A program made the translations under genes and the position numbers. Positions 12,951-23,400 of a DNA stretch of 64,000 nucleotides are shown here, one piece after another. Every line of letters starts with the position of its first letter. Within the stretch, counting starts at the first letter, position 1. Under the pieces are notes generated by a model. The model was not told where the DNA came from. It was given only the letters and a program-made list of their open reading frames with translations, and made no database searches. The DNA is from Rhea pennata. Lineage: Eukaryota > Chordata > Aves > Rheiformes > Rheidae. Location of the stretch: NCBI RefSeq assembly GCF_028389875.1, contig NC_084687.1:1390611-1454610 (forward strand), given 5' to 3'.

Positions 12951-14682
12951 GTTGAGCTTCTGTTCTTTGCCCCCAAGAGGTTTGTTTAATCACTGCATTG
13001 AGGGTACATCTTTTTTGACTCTACAAAATCCTTGTTAGACCAGGCAGCCCTCTTCAGCTGTCCTTGCCCTACAGATTTCAGTGTACAGTACCAAAGGGCA
13101 AGTGCTCCATCCACGTGGTCCACAGCCTACCAGGCCTGGGAGAACTTGCTAACTAGAGATGAATTTGCTGCAAGATCCGCTTGAGAATAGTGTGGCAAAA
13201 GGGCTGAGGAAATGAGTCTATGGTAATACTGTTATAAGAGAGAGTTTGCACTTGCAAAAAACAAGTCCTTTGTCCACCACAGCAATATGGAGTAAGCAGA
13301 GCACAGTATTAATTTGTCTGCCAATGGTGTAGCTACAAAATGCCATCCTGGTTTCCCCCTCCAAAACCACCTCTTGATTTCAACAAAAACTGCAAGTGTC
13401 CTGCCCTTGGCAGCTTCTGATGAGTCTGAACTCACTCCCTACTGCCTGGTCCACTAGCAAAATCCACACCTGCTTCTGTAGATTTTAAATACCTTTTCCT
13501 GTTTTTCTGATATTATTTCTGATATCTCCAGCTAGAAGTATGTGAGGAACCAAAAACAAAAAAAGCCCTGCTTGAGGCAGTGTACACTACACCTGGAAGT
13601 ACTCACTAATTTCATACACAGATCTGTCTTACCCAGTACACCTCTGTTGCTGGCAAAAAAAGAGGCACATGGAGGGAGAGTTTCCAGGTGACCATGTGGC
13701 TCTGGCAGTGAATCTGGAACTGTCAATAGCTCTCCTTCCCGTTCCTGGACCAATCCTGATCTCTTGCAAAGGCCTCCAGTGTCATCCCCAGGAATTCAGC
13801 TGCAGAAGCGGCTAATGCTGAACAAATGTGCTCCGTGTGTGGTTCTGCTGAAACTCAGCAGAAGGAACTGCCAGCACCTACACTGGGTCATAGCAGGACA
13901 TGACACTGTCCACCATGGCCAGCACACCCACGTCAATGTCTTTTGCGGACGAGCTGTGTCAAGGGGGTGTACTTGAAGAAGAGTAGGCATTTCCTGCTAG
14001 ATAACAAAGAATATAAACCTTGAAAACCATCTGCTGCTGTTCATAGCTGGAAATGGGAACGGTCATAGGCCAATGCTGAAGAAAAAGCAGATGGGGGTCA
14101 AAATGTTCTGCTCGGAAAGATGTTTGTAATTCTCACATACAGCAAGAGTGAAGTTCTCCAAGAACTTCTTAGGAGATAATGCTGAAATGCAGCTATTAAT
14201 TAAGCTTAAATTTTCAAGACCAGACAGTTCCCACCCAAAAACATTAAGAATTGGCTGAAAACCCCTTTCATTTGGTTGGGTTTTACTTGCTTCTCGAGAA
14301 GTTCCAGTGTAAATAACAAAATAAAGGCAAGTACCATGCCAACAAGCAGCTCAGCTCAGCTCTGCACAGCTTTGGCTGGCAGCAATCACGGCTCACAGGC
14401 CAGGAGAAGGCAGCATCGTATTGGCCACTAAGCAGGGATGTGGGTCTTGGCAAGAAAAACTTCATCTCAGGTTAATTTCACTAACAGATTGCATCAAAGT
14501 AAGACTCACTGCAACACCTTCAGCTTTTAATTTGAATATTAAATGAATATTCAGAGATATTCCTATCCCCAGGGATAGGAAGAGTGTTTATTTCCCTCTC
14601 TCCCCAGTCTATCAGGATCTTTCTTCCTTTAGATTATTATCTAAATTAGCAAGTGCAAGAGCATGTAAGAAGAGAAATCGCA
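12951..14682. other. Intergenic DNA, KLHL12-RABIF, no recognised feature
   Basis: Mixed-composition sequence. The only frames are short (60-73 codons), on both strands, and have no recognisable content. No repeat family was identified. Confidence 0.6.
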
Positions 14683-15015
14683 GGATTGTAGAATAATTGA
14701 GGTGGGGAGGAGAAATCTGATGGTTTCTAATCTATCCTCCTGCTCAGAGGAGATCCAGCGCAGATCAGGTCACTCAGGACCTTGTCCAGTTGAGTTCAGA
14801 GTATCTCCAAGGATGGAGATTCCCTAACATTTCTGAGCCCCCTGGTCCAGTGTTGGACCACCCTCAAGTGAAAAACTTTTTCTTTTTAATGAGGATTTTC
14901 CACATTCCAGTTTTTGTCCTTTGTTCCTTTTCTATACCTCTTTCTATACTTCTGAGAAAAGACTGTCTCTCTTCTCTACACCCTCCCACCTTTAACTTCA
15001 AGGTAGCTGAAGATA
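14683..15015 (-). mobile_element. Degraded CR1 LINE fragment, antisense
   Basis: Antisense CR1 words appear in the expected order: a decayed 3' tail (ATTGTAGAATAATTGAGG), the 'GGTCACTCAGGACCTTGTCCAG' equivalent, 'CTCCAAGGATGGAGATTCC', and 'TGAGAAAAGACTGTCTC' with 'ACCCTCCCACC'. It is heavily diverged and has no coding frame. Confidence 0.75.
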
Positions 15016-15490
15016 AAAGGCCAGGCCCATGGTGCATCTAGCCAGCACTCTGTCTCCAGCAGGGAAAGTAAGAGATGCCATTTAGGCAGAACATGTGAAC
15101 CAAGACACTGTCTGTGGTATAGTCCCGTTCCATCCAGCCTGCTGGACAGAGGATGTTAAGTGGGGACATCCCTGCCTGGTTCCTTTAGCATCTGTTTATG
15201 GTCCCCTGGTCCATGAATTTGTCTAAATCTTTTTGATCCTGCGGATACTACCTGCTTCCACCATCCCCATGCAACTGCAGCAAGTTCACCCCCCACTATG
15301 TAAACTGCTTTATGTTGACCTTCTAGACTCATTAACTGCCCCCTACTTGGGGTATTGTGAGATTTGATGAAGAATACTTCTGAGTTCATCTTATCACTAC
15401 CTTTATGTTTTTGTGACCTCTGCAAGCTTATTCCCCCTCAACCTTCTCCTCCCTGAAGTGATGAGTCGTCCTAAATAACTTCTACAGGGC
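15016..15490 (-). mobile_element. Old CR1-L-type LINE fragment, antisense
   Basis: The segment starts with the antisense tail of the older CR1 class ('CCCATGGTGCATCTAGCCAG', then a CACTCTGTCTCCAGCAGG-like word). It continues with 'TTTGTCTAAATCTTTTTGATCC' and the decayed 'CATGCAACTGCAGCAAGTTC' counterpart of that class's conserved 'CCATGGCAATGAGTTCCACA' region. It abuts the preceding CR1 copy in the same orientation but belongs to a different, older subtype. Confidence 0.6.
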
Positions 15491-17289
15491 AATAAATGCC
15501 TTCTCTGGCATCCATGTAATAAAAGATGTCATTGTAGAACATAACAAATGCTAACTAAAATGTTTTCAAACCCATGTGCAGAGCAAGGGGTTGTGGATCA
15601 GTACAGGCAACATTAGCATGGGAGGGAAGGAAGATAGTGGGAGTCACACACTGGTAAAGCAAGTACAGTAATCTACAGTGCCGTGTCTTCATCATCTTTA
15701 CAGCGCACGACAGAGCAGGCATCAGAACGGTTGAGAGCTGTTATTCCTACCTGCCCAGCCCAGAAAGTGTCAGAACAGGGGCTGGGATTGCTCTATGACT
15801 TCTATTTAGGCTTTTACAAGATCATCAACTTCTACTCTGCCAGCCACAGTAGTGTAGAGCTCTAGAAAAATGAAGCTTCCACGACACTGTGCCTCACTTT
15901 GCGCAGTCTGCTGAGACAACAGCCAGGCTGACCACTGAGTCAGAAATGTTGCTCCAGTTGCTGCCTGAACGGAAGTGAAGCTGACTCAAACACGTTAGCG
16001 GCTGCTGCTGGGCACTTCATGTTTCTGCACGAAGACTCCTGCTTTGTGGTATCCAGGAACTGCTGAGCTGCAAAAAGTGCACTTTCTGGTGCTGTAGGTG
16101 CCAAACACTGTGGAAGGATGATGCACCTGTGGCAAGGGCGGATGTAGAAACTTGACAGCACAACCTCATTTACAGACAAACCTCCTGTTACCTGTGCCTG
16201 GCATTGCATAAAGGCAGAGGGAAGCTGAAGACTGTTGCTGGGGATGTGAATCAGAGAAGGCAGAACTGAAGATGCATACAAATGTCTTCCTCTCTGCAAG
16301 AGAGAAGTTGCCCCTGTCTCTCTGCAATCTTCCAGCACAGCACTGCCAAGCTCCTTCTACCACCGCCCTTTAGCAGAAGTTACTGTACCTTAGAGGCTGC
16401 ATGGAAAAAGGGACTGAGGGTAACCCCTCCCTGTTCACATGCACTACCCCTGAGAGCAGCACAGCTCTGGCAATAACTAGTAAACTCCTTTGACTACAGA
16501 GTCCCCCCTTTACAGCATTTCCTCAGTGAACAGCAAGCAGAGACATTGCTGCTCTTGCTCAGCCATTGGCCAATTCTGTGCCTCCTTCAGGCAAAGGTCC
16601 TTCTGCAATTGGTTTCTGCGACTTGCTTTTGAGGAACAGGTGCCCTGAGGCTGCTTGTGGCAGGTGTTGTTGCACAGGACACCCAAGCACACTGCCTGCG
16701 CTATGGCTTCACGCCACCCTTCCCGCATCTGCTGCCCTCTGAGCTCTGCAAGCCCCACTGCAACTTCCAAGGCGCATCCCTACCCAAACCCCAGGCACAG
16801 CTCAGGAGCCCAGATCTCTGTGCTGTGCTCCTGCCTTACAAACACTCACGTGGTCCACATGACTCTGTGCAACCGACCGTGCTCAGCTTCCAGCTCCCAC
16901 AGCAGGGAGCAGTGCTGGGACTGACGAAGCCTTTGACCATCTGCGATTACCAAGCTGGAGTCTGAGCTAAGTGGCTAGGTTGCTGCTGCAACTTTGTATC
17001 TCATTTAGTACCTCGAGCTTCAACCCCAGTTCCTGCTCTCAGGAGCAGCCAGCCTGAAGACGGGTGTAGCAGGACAGCAGGCTTTTATATTCAATGGTCA
17101 GGAAAAAGCAGCACTCACAGATCTTCTGGGACCTGTTTTACCTCTTAAAGAAACAGTGGACACAGGCAGCAGACCCATTCCAATCTCTCCAACAGTGAAA
17201 ACATGGGACCAGCAGCAGCAAGCCCCAAGACCTGTGCAAACCCACAGTGCTTCAGACAGGCTCAGTAAAGAACAAGCCCGACAGAGTCA
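15491..17289. other. Intergenic DNA upstream of RABIF
   Basis: No gene or repeat was recognised. Frames up to 132 codons occur on the minus strand (15940-16338) and 102 codons on the plus strand, with no recognisable domain. GC content rises towards the RABIF CpG island. Confidence 0.55.
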
Positions 17290-17950
17290 TGGCCAGGCAG
17301 CTGTGTCGCCCCGCCCCGCGACGGGCCGAACCGGCAGGTAACAAAACAGGGTTTTGCTGCCCACGGTTCGACACCAGCTTATGAAGCAGCCCGATTTCAC
17401 ACAGGAATGGCTGCCTTGGCCCTGCCCGTGCGCTCAGCCCTCGCTGCGCGCCCCTCCGCCGGGAGCCGCCAGCCCCGTTCGCCGCCGCCGCCGCCGCCTC
17501 CACAACCGCCCCACCCTCGGCCCCGCCCGCGCATGCGCAGGCGCCGCCGGCCGCGCTCCCCTCCCCCGCAGCACCGCCCCCGCGGGCAGTGGCGGCCAGT
17601 GCGCTTGCGCGGCCATGGCGGCGGCCTGCACGGAGATGGAGCCGGCGGCGGCGGCGCCTCCTCCTCCTTCTTCTCCCGCTCCTGCCGCGCCGGGCTCGGG
17701 CGAGCTGGTGTGCGCGCAGGGCCGGAACCTGAAGGCGGTGCTGTGCCAGCGCTGCGGCTCCCGCGTGCTGCTGCCTGGCGCCGCCACCTTCGCCCGCCGT
17801 GAGGTACCGGGGTGGGGGGAGGGAGGGAAGAGCGCTGAGGGCGGTGGCCGTTGGGAGGGCGGGGCGGGCGGGCGGTGTGTAGCGCCCCCTGCAGGGCGAG
17901 GTGGGTGGGCTGTGCTTCCCCGGGGGAGGGGCGGGCGGGGGGTGGCACCC
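17290..17950. promoter_or_regulatory. RABIF: RABIF CpG-island promoter
   Basis: CpG-dense, TATA-less sequence spans the RABIF start codon. It contains a perfect palindromic NRF1 consensus GCGCATGCGC at 17529-17538, about 85-105 bp upstream of the two candidate ATGs, a second NRF1-like TGCGCTTGCGC near 17600, and several GGGCGG/CCGCCC Sp1-type boxes. The start ATG itself lies in a CCATGGCGGC context that resembles a YY1 site. The architecture is that of a housekeeping promoter with dispersed initiation; the TSS position is not visible. Confidence 0.8.
17529..17538. promoter_or_regulatory. Palindromic NRF1 binding consensus
   Basis: GCGCATGCGC is the exact self-complementary NRF1 core. It sits just upstream of RABIF inside the CpG island, which is a common position in genes with NRF1-driven housekeeping promoters. 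Occupancy is inferred. Confidence 0.7.
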
Positions 17951-19344
17951 CATGAATGGCAGAGTGGGCGGGGCTTAGCGCCCCAGGGGCAGGGGTAGCA
18001 CCCCATGAATGGCAAGTGGGCGGGGCTTAGCGCCCCAGGGGCAGGGCGGGCAGGGTGTAGCACCCCATGAATGGCAGAGTGGGCGGGGCTTAGCACCCAG
18101 GGGCAGGGCAGGCAGGGTGTAGCACCCCATGAATGGCAGAGTGGGCGGGGCTTAGCGCCCCAGGGGCAGGGGTAGCACCCCATGAATGGCAAGTGGGCGG
18201 GGCTTAGCGCCCCAGGGGCAGGGCGGGCAGGGTGTAGCACCCCATGAATGGCAGAGTGGGCGGGGCTTAGCACCCAGGGGCAGGGCGGGCAGGATGTAGC
18301 ACTCCATGAATGGCAGGGTGGGTGGGGCTTAGCGCCCCAGGGGCAGGGCGGGCAGGGTGTAGCACCCCATGAATGGCAGAGTGGGCGGGGCTTAGCACCC
18401 CAAGGGCAGGGCGGGCAGGGTGTAGCACCCCATGAATGGCAGAGTAGGCGGGGCTTAGCGCCCAGGGGCAGGGCGGGCAGGGTGTAGCACTCCATGAATG
18501 GCAGAGTGGGTGGGGCCTAGCACCCCAGAGGTGGGATGGGCAGGGTTTAGCACTCCATGAATGGCAGAGTGGGTGGGGCTTAGTGCCCCAGGGGCAGGGC
18601 GGGCAGGGTGTAGCACTCCATGAATGGCAGAGTGGGCGGGGCTTAGTGCCCAGGGGCAGGGCGGGCAGGGTGTAGCACCCCATGAATGGCAGAGTGGGTG
18701 GGGCTTAGCGCCCCAGGGGCAGGGCGGGCAGGGTGTAGCACCCCATGAAAGGCAGGGTGGGTGGGGCCTAGCACCCCAGAGGTGGGATGGGCAGGGTGTA
18801 GCACCCCATGAATGGCGGAGTGGGTGGGGCTTAGTGCCCACAGGGGTGGGACAGGCAGGGTGTAGCACCCCATGAATGGCAGAGTGGGCGGGGCTTAGGA
18901 CCCCCAGGGGGTGGGGCAGGCAGAGTGTAGCATCCCATGAATGGCAGAGTGGGTGAGATGTAGCACCCCCGGGGGCGGGGCAGGCAGGGTATAGCACCCC
19001 AAGAATGGCAGAGTGGGTGGGGTGTAATACCCCCTGCAGGGCAGAGTGGACAGGGTGTAGTGCCCTCAGGGCAAGGTGTGATGTGCGTGTTGCCCCAGCT
19101 CCTCCTGCCTGCCATGCGGAAGAAGGCCGCAGCAGTGGGCGGTGGCGGCAGTGGAGGGGATGTGGTGCGGGAGCACTGGCTGGTGCGCGACATGTTCTCC
19201 TTCGAGAACGTGGGCTTCACCCGTGACGTGGGCAACATCAAGTTCTTGGTGTGCGCTGACTGCGAGGCGGGGCCCATCGGCTGGCATTGCCTCGACGACA
19301 AGGAGAGCTTCTACGTGGCACTGGAGCGTGTGGCCCATGAGTGA
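17636..19344 (+). CDS. RABIF: Rab-interacting factor / MSS4 (zinc-binding Rab chaperone-GEF)
   Basis: Two exons, 17636-17803 and 19099-19344 (TGA 19342-19344), give 137 residues from the ATG matching human MEP...; an in-frame ATG at 17615 would add MAAACTE. Both are plausible, and I prefer the second by homology. The intron is GT-AG, phase 0. Human MSS4 has 123 residues. Both Cys-x2-Cys zinc knuckles are present (CQRC in exon 1, CADC in exon 2). The core (AVLCQRCGSRVL, MFSFENVGFT, DVGNIKFLVCADCE, GPIGWHCLDDK, SFYVALERV) is nearly identical to mammals. From family knowledge, MSS4 binds nucleotide-free exocytic Rabs (Rab1/3/8/10), acting as slow exchange factor and holdase chaperone in the cytosol. 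Two low-complexity expansions stand out: an Ala/Pro-rich N-terminus and a Gly-rich loop (AAAVGGGGSGG) after MRKK. Confidence 0.96.
17935..19065. repeat. 18-copy GC-rich minisatellite (unit 62-63 bp) in the RABIF intron
   Basis: Tandem units can be phased by the word ATGAATGGC (or close variants) at 17952, 18005, 18067, 18129, 18182, 18244, 18306, 18369, 18432, 18494, 18557, 18620, 18682, 18745, 18808, 18872, 18937 and 19001. Spacing is 62-65 bp except two 53-bp units. Each unit has the order TGTAGCACCCCATGAATGGC, AGAGTGGGCGGGGCTTAG, CRCCCCAGGGGCAGGGCGGG. It fills about 1.1 kb of the 1.3-kb intron. Because many units are 63 bp, long repetitive open frames run through it on both strands (up to 353 codons); they are artefacts of the repeat. 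Confidence 0.97.
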
Positions 19345-20450
19345 CACTGACACCGCGGTGGGCAGGCTGGAGATGAGGACAACACGACTGCTGCTCTGGC
19401 ACCTGCTCAAGGTCTGGGACTGGGCCACCAGAAGTCCTGCATGACAGCCTGAAGGAGGCCCAGCCACCCTGCGGCCTGGCCAGACAGACTGAATGAGGCC
19501 CAGCTGACTGATCCATGTCTGCCTGCTCCACATCCTAGCTGACTGACCACAGTCTGCCCTGCAGCCTGACAGACTGAACTGAGGTTCTGCTGAAGGACCA
19601 TGGCTTGGCCACCTCGCAGCTTTTCTGGCTGACTCCCCATGGCCTGGCTACCCTGCATCCGATTTACTTGAACTGAGGCCTGGCTGACTGACCACAGCCT
19701 GGCTAATCCATGGCCTGACTGACCTACAGCTCAACTGGCTGCTCCACAGCCCAGCTCATTAATCCGCAGGCTGACAGACCAGCACCAAGAAACCGCGTTG
19801 GCACTGCATACTCCCTTGCCTGAGCCCACATGGGGAGGACGCCCTTGGTGGGAGAGTTGCCTGTGACCTACAGTGCCAGCAAGGACTGCTCACCATGAGA
19901 ATTTTGCCAAATAGCTCAATCTAACACTTCCAAGAAGTGGCCACAAGCTACCTTGACTGCTCTCTTTGACCCCTTCCCTGTGCACCATGGGCATTTGCAT
20001 GGCTTCCAGGTGGGCAGGGTGGTGAAAGCCACTTTTATTTTTCAAGTGTGCTAAGATATCTTTCCAGCTGATCTGTTTGTGACACAGCTATGTAAATGTG
20101 GATGGTGGCACAAGGGCAAGAGGACTAAGAGGACAGGGCTGCTGCTTTGAATTGCAGTGGCAGCTTAAATTGTCTGAACTACAGCCAAAGCAGTTAGGAG
20201 CTTACGGTGGTATCTTCTGTTGATTTTTTCAAAAGAGATGTTCCCTGCCTATAATCCTAACCATTAAGTTCTGTAAAACTTCCTCCTAGTTCACAACTGT
20301 AACCTAGAAAAAATACACGGCACCTAAAGCCTGTGTAAGGCATTATAACTAACACAGTTTTATTAACAAAGGATTTGGAAATAAATTAAGATACAGAAAG
20401 AGCTTGCAGATGGCATAGGCTGATGGAATGGCAAATAAAGGTTGATGTTG
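19345..20450 (+). other. RABIF: RABIF 3'UTR (probable extent)
   Basis: Sequence after the RABIF stop. The first part (about 19430-19790) is a degenerate repeat of words such as CTGACTGACCACAG and CATGGCCTGGCT. Candidate AATAAA signals lie at 20380-20385, 20434-20439 and 20925-20930, and the sequence does not decide between them. The end given is therefore approximate. Confidence 0.5.
19430..19790. repeat. Degenerate tandem repeat in RABIF 3'UTR
   Basis: Loosely repeated words GGCTGACTGACCACAG, CCATGGCCTGGCT, GCCTGACAGACTGAA and CAGCCTGGCTAATCC recur with irregular spacing of roughly 30-70 bp. The array is old or imperfect. Its boundaries are approximate. Confidence 0.55.
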
Positions 20451-23400
20451 TATAAAGCAGTCCTACAGCTTTTCGGAGAAATTGTAGCCATGTGCAAGAT
20501 CATAGTATGTCCAGGAGCCATGAACTGAGGAGATGCCATCCTAAAAAAGTTTTGAATCATTGGACAAGCAACTGAATGAGTGCTCAGTACTAAAGAATGT
20601 CAAAAAAAGTTGTGTGTATGTGTGTGTATTAAACAGAGAATTCAGGAGGTAATTTATTTTCTGTAAATGTTGCTTGTAAAAGCAATATTGGGATATTGCA
20701 TCCAGTTCTGGCCTCCATCTTTTAAAAGATGGGCACTGAACTGACTGAAATTTGAAAGAAATTTCCAAGCTATCATTCTTAAAGTCTTTATCTTTGGGCA
20801 TTTGGAGTCCAGTTTCCATTCTCAGTTTGCAACCCCTTTAATTCAGTTGTTTTATAGTGATAGTCTTGGGTGACATCTATAGAGGGCATACCTTACTGCA
20901 GTAGGTATATCAGTACAATGTGCTAATAAAACATTTTTGGTATGAATGCAGCTAACAGGCACAACTATCATTGCACTGGGATAATTTAGCTGTATTTGTG
21001 CATGACCAAAATTAAGATCTGTTAAAGTTTAACAGTGTTGCTGCTTATTAATGCTTGTGGGAGAGACTTCTGCCTCACTCCTCTACTGAAACAGCATTGC
21101 TAGCAGGGCAGGAGACTGTAAGGCAAGCACAGCCTCAGGCAGATTATCCAGAAAGGCATCCTGGTCTGATCTGAAGACAGGAGATGAGGGAGAAATGACT
21201 CCTTCCTTTTTTTGGTGCTTGAGCACCTGCACTTTTAAGATTCAGAGACTTGGCCTTAATATGAAAGCATTAAGGTTTTAGATGTGTAGCTTTGCACTGA
21301 GTGCCTGAACAACCAAGATGTAGGCAGTTCTGGGGCTGCTCTCTTACAAACTTCTGTGAGCAGTTAAGATTTATTGATGGGAGGCAGTGAGAGCATAACC
21401 TTGTAATGTGTTGATTAAGATTCTTCCTTGGGTGGGGGGTGAGTTCTGTCCTACGTCTGTCCTTAATGTGCACACTTGGCATGAAAACATTGCTTGTTTC
21501 CTCCTGTCCTTCTCATGATTTAGCCCTAAGCCCTCTAACTGAACAGGTTCAAGTCTACCTGGAAGGGCAAGGAGAGCTTTGCTTGGGTTCTGCACAGGCA
21601 CAAAGAAATAGCGGGATCGAGTCTCTCTAATTTCACAATTCCACTTTGACTTTTTGTCTGACAGGGACATGTGTTTTGACCAGTGGTAGCTAATTTATAA
21701 TTCATGTTATTAATCTATAAGAAGTATGGCACAATAACTGTTCTTCAAACACAGTATTGAGCAGAACAGGTTTTTGGATATTAGCTTGATTAATGCTGAG
21801 TAAATGGCACATCTCAAAGAACTGTATGAGTGGAATCCTGATATTGGGGAATCGTCTGTGGGTGACAGTGGGATGAATCTGACATGCTGGTGATGTTGTA
21901 GCTTTGCCAGCACCTGGAAAGAAAACAAAAATCAGATAATATGACAGCTACAAAGAGGAAGCAACAAATAACGAAGAGGGTGCCTCCATCTTGCCAGACA
22001 GTCCAAACCCTTTGGTGAGTTTTGTTTATTTGCACAATATGAGGTTTTGTTTTGTTTTGTTTTGCTTAATAATGTAACCAAAAGCCAGATATTTGGAAGA
22101 AGAGGATTTATTTCAGTACTGGAATTTAGGGCTCTGACAGACTTGCACAGACAGATTAAATTTACAAAGCTGAAGCGCTTATCGCCATTAAATATTTGCC
22201 CGTCTCCATGGAGGACACCTCTGCCTCTGAGATGAAGTGTCTGTTGCTCTCATGAATTATGCTGAGCTGCTGTGATTCCAGAGATGTTTCACAAGTGGAT
22301 TTGGGCTTCCCTTCCATGAGGCTGGCTGGAGCAGGAGTGGCAGAGGTAGCTGTTACTGTGCCCGTAGTAACTCAGCGCTGTAATACTTAAAGCCATCTTC
22401 CTGCCTGCCAAACTTAACACGGTCCCAAGCGTAATCTCAGGTTCTCTGTACAGTGCATGGACAATGTGAGCACTGAAAAATGGGTTCTAGAAAGCTGCCA
22501 TGCTGAGTGAAAAACAGCTGGAGACAGGTGCTAGAAATATCAGAGGGGAGCATAGTTTAGAGCTCAACCCACAAGGAGACACAAGCCTATCTTCCACTTT
22601 TGAAACCTTGGTTCCAAAATTCAGATCCCCTAATCCTCCTCCTTCCTCTTCCCAACTGCCCCAGCTGCTTCCTATCCTTGTGAATGCCTGAAGTCCCTTA
22701 TGTCTACAATTTTGGTAGTAAAGTTTCTACAGCCATCCCAATCCTGAATGTGTCAAGCAGCCAAGTACTTAGCTTGGACCAGAGGAGTCAGAACAGTGCC
22801 TTCACCCCCAGAGCATGAGCTGAATGTGATTCCTGGCCTGGACCCAGGCAAGGTACAGCTAGAAGGATTTGGACCCTCTCTGCCAACTATATCACAGCAA
22901 GACAGCACTTGCATGAGAGGTGAGGCCCTTAGTTTCAAAGCCCCTCTCTGAAGACCTTAATGTGTTTTCTCTGTTCCCTGATGAGTTCCTTAATCAAGAG
23001 GCTGTTGCGAGTTTTTCAGCCTCTCATTCCCCACTGAAAGACAGAAAAGAGTCATTGCAGGTGAGAAGCCATAACCAGTTCATGTGGTGCTTCTCAGGAG
23101 GGTGAGAGGCTGCTTCAGGTCTCATAAGGCAGATTTGATGCTACTCTGCAGCAGGCATGAGTGATTTGGACCTGTCATGTGAAAGGAGTGTTGAAGTGAT
23201 GCCATGAGTATATTGAGTGAGCAAGGTCATGGCTCTGAATCCCATGTGGAAGGAGTCCTGAGCTCCATGAGAGGGGCAGTGTTTAGGCCTCTCATCGGTC
23301 TTTTCTGCAGATTTTCAGGGAAGGTGCCTTGTTCTGTCTTTTAAGGATCTTATTTCTAGTGTTTTATTCTCCCGAGACAGCATGTGTTTGTGTGTCTAAG

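Noticed and set aside
17434-18997. Long repetitive open frames (up to 353 codons) on the minus strand across the RABIF intron
   Set aside because: They follow the minisatellite; with many units of 63 bp the same frame is kept from unit to unit. The predicted Cys/Pro/His-rich repeats match nothing known and lie antisense to a spliced-out intron.
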